NCBI RefSeq assembly: GCF_016734905.1
Contig: NZ_JAERPO010000002.1
Span: 327,425 to 391,424 of the forward strand
DNA from: Sphingopyxis jiangsuensis
Lineage (GTDB): Bacteria; Pseudomonadota; Alphaproteobacteria; Sphingomonadales; Sphingomonadaceae
DNA: 64,000 bases
Direction of reading: 5' to 3'
In this document: positions 56,413-64,000 of the stretch, piece after piece
Numbering within the stretch: position 1 is the first letter of the stretch
Layout of the letters: every line of letters starts with the position of its first letter
Program-made: the position numbers and the translations under genes
The notes under the pieces: generated by a model
The model's input: only the letters and a program-made list of their open reading frames with translations
Told to the model about the DNA's origin: nothing
The model's database searches: none

Positions 56413-56816
56413 CGCGCCCTGTCCTGCGCGCGCGCGACCGCGCGGTCGATCTGACGGACGCTTTCGGCAAATGTCTTGCGAATACATGTCGACGGGCGGG
56501 CATAGGGTCGTTTCGCTGCCTTGGCCTGCATCCTGCATACCGCGCGCGCCGCCTTTTTCGTCCGCTGGACGAGTGCCGCGACGCCGGCCGGCCGGGTGAG
56601 GTCCAGGTCGTCGTAACCCACGAACCTGGTGGGCTGCGCCGCCACTGACGCGACTTGACGCATCGCCGATGCGGGCACCGCGACCAGGACCGTCGCCGCG
56701 AACAAAGCCATGACCGCCCCGATCGCGGTCACAAACCGCACGATGCGCCGCGATCTGTGCCGCCGGTCCCCGGCGCGGGAGCGCTGCAAAAGCCCAGAGG
56801 GAGATTCCAGATACAT
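56367..56816 (-). CDS. UrcA family protein, exported
   Basis: This 149-residue protein has an N-terminal membrane/signal segment (IVRFVTAIGAVMALFAATVLVAVPASA). The UrcA core follows: VGYDDLDLTRPAGVAALVQRTKKAARAVCRMQAKAAKRPYARPSTCIRKTFAESVRQIDRAVARAQ, with its two cysteines. UrcA proteins are small exported proteins known mainly from sphingomonads and caulobacters; their role is unknown. Its 3' end overlaps the LysR gene. The N-terminal Arg-rich stretch before the helix is unusually long. Confidence 0.88.
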   Translation of the reverse strand: MYLESPSGLLQRSRAGDRRHRSRRIVRFVTAIGAVMALFAATVLVAVPASAMRQVASVAAQPTRFVGYDDLDLTRPAGVAALVQRTKKAARAVCRMQAKAAKRPYARPSTCIRKTFAESVRQIDRAVARAQDRARYAEQSGFDVSTDAL

Positions 56817-56960
56817 ATGTCGATCCTTCTTGCTGTTGTCGTGGCGCGCGATGTGCGCGCCGACACGCTCACAGCAGATCGGATCGAAATCGCTCCAGTG
56901 CAGAAACTGAACCTCGCCGATACACAAACTGAACCTGTATGCCCGCCTGCATATCCGGCC

Positions 56961-57851
56961 TCAGCCCAGCCCCTTTCGCCGTCCGCGCTCCTTCATCGCC
57001 GTGACAAACGCGCGCACCGACGGCAGCGACGCGCGCGATGGCTCGAACAACAGGTTCACCGGCAGCGGCGGCGGCTGGTCGTCGGGCAACAGCGAAATCA
57101 GGCGGCCTGCCGCCACCGCTTCGGCCACCTGGTAACTCAGCAGGTTCGCGATCCCCATTCCCGCCTCTGCCGCCGCAAGCGCGCCATCGACCGTATTGAC
57201 CGTCAACCGCCGCTGCGCATCGATACGCAGGCGTCCCGCGACAAAATGCCAATCACCGCTGGCGCGCGGCCCCATTGATCCGATCAGATTATGACCGTTC
57301 AGGTCGGCGACGCCCTCGGGCGCGCCATGCCGCGCGAGATAGCCGGGGCTCGCAACCAGCATCTGACGCACCGTGCCGATCCTGACCGCCTTCAGCGCCG
57401 AATCGACGAGCGCGCCGATACGCACCGCGACATCGATGCCCTCCTCGACGATGCGTACATTGCGGTCGATCAGCATCATCCTCACCGATAGCGCGGCATG
57501 CTGTGCGAGCAGTTCGCCGACGACGGGCAGCACGTGCAGGCGGCCGAACATCACCGGCGCGGTCAGGTAAAGCTGGCCGCCCGGTTCGGCCTCCGCGCCG
57601 CGCAGTTCGCGCTCGGCGCCGGCAAGGTCAGCAAGGATGCGCTGCGCCTTCTCAAGGAAAATCTCGCCCGCATCGGTGAGCGCGACCGCGCGCGTCGATC
57701 GGTGGAACAGCACGGTCCCGAGCCGCGCCTCGAGCGCGGCGATCCCGCGCGTCACCGCAGGCGGCGAAATTCCGAGCTTGCGTGCCGTGGCCGCGAACCC
57801 GCCCTCGGCGGCGACCGCGACGAACATTTCGAGCGTGAGCAGGCGATCCAT
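56961..57851 (-). CDS. LysR-family transcriptional regulator
   Basis: This 296-residue LysR protein has HTH MDRLLTLEMFVAVAAEGGFAATARKLGISPPAVTRGIAALEARLGTVLFHRSTRAV and a substrate-binding domain (from about 90). It is divergent from a four-gene set starting with a PNPOx-like flavoprotein at 57995. A symmetric site (57855-57871) lies just before its ATG, so it probably autoregulates and controls the divergent genes. Confidence 0.93.
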   Translation of the reverse strand: MDRLLTLEMFVAVAAEGGFAATARKLGISPPAVTRGIAALEARLGTVLFHRSTRAVALTDAGEIFLEKAQRILADLAGAERELRGAEAEPGGQLYLTAPVMFGRLHVLPVVGELLAQHAALSVRMMLIDRNVRIVEEGIDVAVRIGALVDSALKAVRIGTVRQMLVASPGYLARHGAPEGVADLNGHNLIGSMGPRASGDWHFVAGRLRIDAQRRLTVNTVDGALAAAEAGMGIANLLSYQVAEAVAAGRLISLLPDDQPPPLPVNLLFEPSRASLPSVRAFVTAMKERGRRKGLG

Positions 57852-57854
57852 ATT

Positions 57855-57871
57855 ATTCCATTTATCGGAAT
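57855..57871. promoter_or_regulatory. T-N11-A palindrome, LysR operator candidate
   Basis: ATTCC-ATTTATC-GGAAT has perfect 5-bp arms around 7 bases. TCCATTTATCGGA inside it fits the T-N11-A box of LysR-type regulators. It is 3 bp before the LysR ATG and within 125 bp of the divergent gene. Confidence 0.55.
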
Positions 57872-57994
57872 AGACTTGTCAATTTTTTGCAGATTATCTC
57901 GATCAGCGCAATTCACTATCTCGATTCTGCGAGCGGAGGGCCTCCCTCCACACTCCCGAACCTCCGCTCGCTCCACCTTCGAGGATTACCGACG

Positions 57995-58621
57995 ATGGCG
58001 CGAAACTATCTCCACACCATCTTCACCGACGCCGCCCGCGCGCGGCAGGAGGCGCACGGTTCGCGCGCCTCCTATGCGCGGATGGAGGCCGGCGCGGACG
58101 GCACGCCCGACGCGCTGACCGACAAGGAAATTTCCTTCATCGAGGCGCGCGACAGCTTCTACATCGCCAGCGTCACGCCGCACGGCTGGCCCTATATGCA
58201 GCATCGCGGCGGTCCTCCCGGCTTTCTTCGCCATCTCGAGGCGAACCGCATCGGCTTCGCCGATTTCTCTGGAAACCGCCAATATATCAGCACGACGAAC
58301 CTCGCCGAAAATCCGCGCGTGTCGCTGTTCCTGATGGATTATGCGAACCGGCGACGGCTCAAGCTGCTCGGCCATGCCGCGATCGTCGAGCAGGCCGACG
58401 ATCCCGCCACTGTCGCGGCGTTGATGCCGCAGGAATATCGCGCGGCGCCCGAACGCGCCTTCCTGATCGACGTGATCGGCTGGGAATGGAATTGCCCGCA
58501 GCACATCACGCCGCGCTTTACCGAGGGCGAAATATCCGCCGCGATCAAGCCGATGGCGGCCGAGCTCAACCAGCTACGCGCCGAGGTCGAAGCCCTGCGC
58601 GCCGCTCAAAAGGGAGAATGA
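57995..58621 (+). CDS. Pyridoxamine 5'-phosphate oxidase-like flavoprotein
   Basis: This 208-residue split-barrel protein has FIEARDSFYIASVTPHGWPYMQHRGGPPGFLRHLEANRIGFADFSGNRQYISTTNLAENPRVSLFLMDY, the FMN-binding-type pattern of the general-stress/PNPOx-like family. HITPRF near the end is also family-like, and a short C-terminal helix follows (MAAELNQLRAEVEALRAAQ). It is probably an FMN-dependent reductase or haem-related protein rather than true PdxH. It is first in a set with GST, DUF1348 and a YdcZ transporter. Confidence 0.87.
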   Translation: MARNYLHTIFTDAARARQEAHGSRASYARMEAGADGTPDALTDKEISFIEARDSFYIASVTPHGWPYMQHRGGPPGFLRHLEANRIGFADFSGNRQYISTTNLAENPRVSLFLMDYANRRRLKLLGHAAIVEQADDPATVAALMPQEYRAAPERAFLIDVIGWEWNCPQHITPRFTEGEISAAIKPMAAELNQLRAEVEALRAAQKGE

Positions 58622-59229
58622 CGATGATCCGCCTCTATGGTTCACCAATGTCGGGCAATGTCCACAAGGTCCGCATGGCGCTCGCTTTCCTCGGGATCGC
58701 ATGGGAGGAGGTGACGGTCGACGCCGCGGCGCGGCAGGACGAGGCCTTTCGCGCACTCAACCCGATGGCGCAGATTCCCGTATATGTCGAAGGCGATTTC
58801 GTGCTGCGCGACAGCCAGGCGATCGCCGCCTATCTCGCCGCGCGCCACCGCCCCGGCGAATGGGACGGACGCACCCCCGAAGAGCGTGGCGCGATCGCCG
58901 TCTGGTTGTCGCATGCGGCGAACGAGATTTTCAACGGACCCGCGCTGCTGCGCGCCGAAAAGCTGTTCGACTGGTCGATCGACCGCGAGCGCGCCCGCGC
59001 CGTCGCCGCGCGCATCCTGCCCGTCGTCGACGCGCATCTTGCATCGCGTCAATGGCTCGTCGGCGAGCGTCTGACGATCGCCGACATCGCCGCGAGTCCC
59101 TATCTCGCGCTCGCCCCCGACGGCGGCATCGACCTCGAAGAATGGCCGCATATCCGCGACTGGACGCGCCGCATCGCCGCGCTGCCGGGCTTCCCCTCAA
59201 TGCCGGGTTGGCCCGCTGCGGCCGACTGA
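58618..59229 (+). CDS. Glutathione S-transferase
   Basis: This 203-residue GST has a thioredoxin-like N-domain ([30 protein letters not shown]) with the conserved cis-Pro region [25 protein letters not shown]. Its helical C-domain has [21 protein letters not shown] (the N-capping motif with Asp). The start ATG at 58618 overlaps the previous stop (ATGA). It likely conjugates or reduces electrophiles with glutathione. Confidence 0.92.
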   Translation: MTMIRLYGSPMSGNVHKVRMALAFLGIAWEEVTVDAAARQDEAFRALNPMAQIPVYVEGDFVLRDSQAIAAYLAARHRPGEWDGRTPEERGAIAVWLSHAANEIFNGPALLRAEKLFDWSIDRERARAVAARILPVVDAHLASRQWLVGERLTIADIAASPYLALAPDGGIDLEEWPHIRDWTRRIAALPGFPSMPGWPAAAD

Positions 59230-59242
59230 AGGAGGCTGTGCA

Positions 59243-59722
59243 ATGCTCGACACCCGCCCGCCCTTGCCACCCTTTGACGCCGCCAGCGCGGCGCAGAAGG
59301 TCCGGCTTGCCGAGGATGGATGGAACAGCCGCGATCCCGCGCGCGTCGCGCTCGCCTATACGCCGGATAGCGTGTGGCGGAACCGCGACACCTTCCTTGC
59401 CGGCCGCGACGCCATCACCGAATTTCTCGCGGCCAAATGGCGCCGCGAACAGGACTACCGCCTCATCAAGGGCCTGTGGACCTTCACCGGCAATCGCATC
59501 GCGGTACGCTTCGCCTATGAATGGCGCGACGCCGACGGCCAATGGTGGCGATCCTACGGCAACGAGAATTGGGAATTTGTCGAAAGCGGCCTGATGGCAC
59601 GGCGTATTGCGAGCATCAACGATCGCGCCATTGCTGAAGCCGACCGGCTGTTCCATTGGGACCGTGGCGAAACGGGCCGCCGCCCCGACGATCATCCCGG
59701 CCTCGAGGAGTTGGGGCTCTAG
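59243..59722 (+). CDS. DUF1348 (NTF2-like) protein
   Basis: This 159-residue protein has an NTF2-like cone fold pattern: [57 protein letters not shown] and [30 protein letters not shown]. It is the DUF1348 family (about 150-160 residues), of unknown activity. It sits 13 bp after the GST gene in the same operon. Confidence 0.9.
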   Translation: MLDTRPPLPPFDAASAAQKVRLAEDGWNSRDPARVALAYTPDSVWRNRDTFLAGRDAITEFLAAKWRREQDYRLIKGLWTFTGNRIAVRFAYEWRDADGQWWRSYGNENWEFVESGLMARRIASINDRAIAEADRLFHWDRGETGRRPDDHPGLEELGL

Positions 59723-59758
59723 GCTCAGGACCCCACGCAAGCAAGGACTGCGACCGAC

Positions 59759-60214
59759 ATGACCACCAACCCTGCCCCCGCCTTTGCCGCGATCATGTTC
59801 CTGACCGGCGTCGGCATCCCGATCCTCGCCGCGCTCAACGGCGGGCTCGGCGCGCGGCTGGGGAGCCCGCTTGCAGCATCGGTCATCCTCTTCGGCCTCG
59901 CGCTCGCCATCGCGCTCGCGGGCGCAGCGCTCACCGGCTCGCTCGGCGCGATCCGCGTCGGCGGCGACATTCCCTTCGCCTTCCATTTCGGCGGGCTGTT
60001 CGTCGCCTTCTATGTCATCGCGGTCACCTTCATCGCGCCCCGCTTCGGCGTCGGCAATGCGATCTTCTTCGTCCTCGTCGGCCAGCTCGCAAGCGCGGCG
60101 GTGATCGACCATTTCGGCCTGTTCGGATCGCTCCGCTACCCGATCGACGCGCGCCGCATTGCGGGCATCGCGCTTATGGTCGCCGGCGTCTGGCTCGCCC
60201 GCCGCGTCGGATGA
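59759..60214 (+). CDS. YdcZ-type DMT family membrane protein
   Basis: This 151-residue protein has four to five membrane helices. MFLTGVGIPILAALNGGLGARLGSPLAASVILF is the DMT_YdcZ start, and the last helix has GIALMVAGVWLARRVG. YdcZ proteins are half-size transporters of unknown substrate, perhaps functioning as dimers. It ends the operon 42 bp before the TPP riboswitch. Confidence 0.9.
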   Translation: MTTNPAPAFAAIMFLTGVGIPILAALNGGLGARLGSPLAASVILFGLALAIALAGAALTGSLGAIRVGGDIPFAFHFGGLFVAFYVIAVTFIAPRFGVGNAIFFVLVGQLASAAVIDHFGLFGSLRYPIDARRIAGIALMVAGVWLARRVG

Positions 60215-60255
60215 CCCCTTCCCCTTTGCGCGCGCCTCGCCTATGGTCGCGGCCA

Positions 60256-62295
<2,040 letters not shown>

Positions 62296-62379
62296 GATTG
62301 CGGAGCAAATCTCTATGCTTCGGCCATCAAATGATCCGGATAGAGATTGAAATGCAGCTGAGAAGTGCCGAGATCAATA

Positions 62380-63654
62380 ATGCGCTATAACCCGTTCCAG
62401 CCAAACAAAGTCGTAAATTCTGCGATGTTTGTTGGTCGATTGGATGAAATCCAGAAGATTGAACATTATCTTTTTCAAGCGAAGTCCGGAAACTCGCAGA
62501 ATTTTCTGATAGAAGGAGAACGAGGAATCGGAAAGTCCTCTTTGCTTCACTATGTTTCTACTATTGCAACAAACAGAATCCCCGGTCCAGGCGGACAAAA
62601 GTTCAACTTTTTACTGCTTTCGATCGATATGGGTGGTGTTACAAAACAGCTAGATATCGTCAGATCGATCGCCAGAGAGTTGAAATCTTGTTTGTCGAGA
62701 ACTCAAGAAATTCGGGAGAATGCTAAGAAAGTTTTTGACTTCCTCGCAAATTGGGAAATTCTGGGCGTTCGCTACCATAAGTCATCAGAAACAGTCGACC
62801 CTGACGATGCCAAGGACAGTCTCGTCGATCAGCTTGTGGAGATTTCAGGCAACCAATCTCTTGGATATGATGGAGTTCTAATACTTATAGATGAAGCAGA
62901 CGCGCCGCCCATCGAGGCTGGTCTAGGCGAGTTTTTGAAATCTATGACGGAGCGACTGACGCGACGGGACTGCGAGAATGTGATTTTTGGCTTAGCTGGC
63001 CTCCCGACCACCATTGCAAAAATGCGCGCAACCCATGAGTCTTCTCCGCGCATTTTTACAATCCTCCATCTGGAACCACTGGAGAGTAAAGAGCGCAAGC
63101 AGGCGATCAGGATCGGACTCCGAATTGCGAACGAAAAAAACGACCGATCGACTTCCATCAGCGACGACGGATTAGAAATGCTAGCCGACCTTTCGGAGGG
63201 ATATCCCCACTTCATCCAGCAATTTTCATATTGCGCATTTGAGGCTGATAGCGATCACAACATCGATGTCGATGATGTGCGCACTGGAGCATATGACGAA
63301 AATGGAGCGATTGACCAACTTGGGAAAAAATATTTCTCCGAGGCATATTTCAGTAAGATCAATTCGGACGACTATAGAAAATTGCTCAACGTAATGGCCA
63401 ATCACGGCGACAAATGGGTTTCACGCAAGCAACTTCTTCATGAGTCAAGGCTTAAGGAGACGACTATCAACAATGCTCTTTCTGCTCTGAAGCAAAAGGC
63501 CATTATCATTGTTGATGAAAGCCGGCAGGGATTTTATAGGCTTCCTACCCGTTCGTTTGCTGCATGGATCAATGCTATAAAGTCTGTTGGGACAGAAGCT
63601 GACCCCGCAAGGCTCCCTCGGATTACGCTATTTTCCGAGAATGACGGCAGGTGA
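62380..63654 (+). CDS. Orc/Cdc6-like AAA ATPase with C-terminal winged-helix, AT-rich
   Basis: This 424-residue protein starts PFQPNKVVNSAMFVGRLDEIQKIEHYL and has Walker A GERGIGKS (46-53) and Walker B VLILIDEAD (D171, E172). A sensor-1-like NVIFGLAGLPTT and a lid domain (EGYPHFIQQFSYCAFEAD) follow. A C-terminal winged helix (about 335-395: LLNVMANHGDKWVSRKQLLHESRLKETTINNALSALKQKAIIIVDE) should bind nucleic acid. This is the AAA_16/STAND-like ATPase layout used by DNA-loading or defence proteins. Base and codon use (many AAA, ATA, TTA, AGA codons) differ sharply from thiC and everything before it, so it is probably acquired. GTG 62365 is an alternative start. A tandem repeat array follows directly. 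Confidence 0.82.
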   Translation: MRYNPFQPNKVVNSAMFVGRLDEIQKIEHYLFQAKSGNSQNFLIEGERGIGKSSLLHYVSTIATNRIPGPGGQKFNFLLLSIDMGGVTKQLDIVRSIARELKSCLSRTQEIRENAKKVFDFLANWEILGVRYHKSSETVDPDDAKDSLVDQLVEISGNQSLGYDGVLILIDEADAPPIEAGLGEFLKSMTERLTRRDCENVIFGLAGLPTTIAKMRATHESSPRIFTILHLEPLESKERKQAIRIGLRIANEKNDRSTSISDDGLEMLADLSEGYPHFIQQFSYCAFEADSDHNIDVDDVRTGAYDENGAIDQLGKKYFSEAYFSKINSDDYRKLLNVMANHGDKWVSRKQLLHESRLKETTINNALSALKQKAIIIVDESRQGFYRLPTRSFAAWINAIKSVGTEADPARLPRITLFSENDGR

Positions 63655-63720
63655 TTTTTTGGCTCCATGGCACGAGTGGCATGTGAAAATTCACGTGCAT
63701 CCTCGGCACTCGCTAGTTTC
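63655..63720. repeat. Degenerate leading unit and palindrome before the 70-bp array
   Basis: The last 15 bases (GCACTCGCTAGTTTC) match the end of the 70-bp unit with two changes, so this stretch is a decayed copy or junction. It holds an imperfect 20-bp palindrome (63679-63698, GCATGTGAAAATTCACGTGC). The palindrome core GTGAA-AA-TTCAC echoes the AATTTTC elements of the repeat. Confidence 0.55.
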
Positions 63721-64000
63721 GAATTTTCAAACGCCTCGCCGCACGAATTTTCGCGTGAGTCATTAGCGCCCATTAGCACTCACTAGATTCGAATTTTCAA
63801 ACGCCTTGCCGCACGAATTTTCGCGTGAGTCATTAGCGCCCATTAGCACTCACTAGATTCGAATTTTCAAACGCCTCGCCGCACGAATTTTCGCGTGAGT
63901 CATTAGCGCCCATTAGCACTCACTAGATTCGAATTTTCAAACGCCTCGCCGCACGAATTTTCGCGTGAGTCATTAGCGCCCATTAGCACTCACTAGATTC
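63721..64000. repeat. Tandem array of 70-bp direct repeats (at least four units)
   Basis: Units start at 63721, 63791, 63861 and 63931 and run to the window end, so the array may continue. The only difference seen is one C/T change in unit 2 (CCTTGCC for CCTCGCC, position 63816). Each unit has two CGAATTTTC elements, one within CGAATTTTCG flanked by CAC...CGTG arms, and two CATTAGC elements. Seventy is not a multiple of three and no frame stays open, so it is non-coding. There are no unique spacers, so it is not a CRISPR. Iterons, a satellite or a transcribed repeat RNA are possibilities. Confidence 0.9.

Noticed and set aside
63721..64000. CRISPR array interpretation of the 70-bp repeats
   Set aside because: The units abut with no unique spacers, the repeat is longer than CRISPR repeats, and no cas gene is present in the window.

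Overview
The window is GC-rich DNA, apart from its last ~1.7 kb, and looks like the chromosome of a free-living sphingomonad (Sphingomonadales, most like Sphingopyxis or a close relative). The clues are large TonB-dependent receptors with VVTG/VVTAQKR plug starts, a UrcA-family protein, a class I PhaC/phasin_2 pair, the lgt-midA-pgeF arrangement, and scattered intergenic hairpins of the GTCATCCCGGC...GCCGGGATGAC type. No species can be fixed without a database search.

Layout. 1-4.8 kb: two divergent LytTR-type regulators (one cut by the window edge, the other with a degenerate receiver) beside a TonB receptor. 5.1-14.8 kb: a likely catabolic cluster of two divergent operons. Leftward: an AraC regulator, an SDR dehydrogenase, E1-alpha and E1-beta of a 2-oxo-acid/acetoin dehydrogenase, a free-standing lipoyl domain and a lipoate-ligase-like protein, with no E2 acyltransferase. 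Rightward: a TonB receptor, a small cupin resembling acetylacetone dioxygenase, and a PrpE-type acyl-CoA synthetase. The simplest joint reading is import of a dicarbonyl or related ketone, oxidative cleavage, activation of the released acid, and lipoyl-dependent oxidation of the other fragment. This is the best candidate for an undescribed system here. 14.8-15.2 kb: a decayed tyrosine recombinase beside tRNA-Arg(TCT).

15.2-33.7 kb: housekeeping and metabolic genes: queuosine-precursor transporter, purQ/purS, an iron-storage unit (bfd, bfr) behind tandem Fur-like dyads, ccmA/ccmB with a truncated VOC gene, phhB, purA, MFS transporter, amidase, alaC, phaC and a phasin with two PhaR-like operators, clpS, and a DUF3011 protein. 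33.7-50.6 kb: murA, DMT transporter, threonine aldolase, argG, cfa with a sulfite-oxidase-like protein and cytochrome b, an acyl-CoA synthetase, the coupled lgt-midA-GNAT-pgeF unit, a DASS transporter, a Cys/Met PLP enzyme and a HAD phosphatase. 50.7-54.2 kb: a complete Mla-type lipid transport operon (permease, ATPase, MCE protein, lipoprotein). 54.3-60.2 kb: sulfotransferase, two LysR regulators with palindromic operator candidates, UrcA, and an operon of small detoxification-type proteins. 60.25-62.3 kb: TPP riboswitch and thiC.

62.3-64.0 kb: an abrupt change to AT-rich DNA with an Orc/Cdc6-like AAA ATPase carrying a C-terminal winged helix, followed by four perfect or near-perfect 70-bp direct repeats that reach the window edge. 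This looks like the start of an acquired element.
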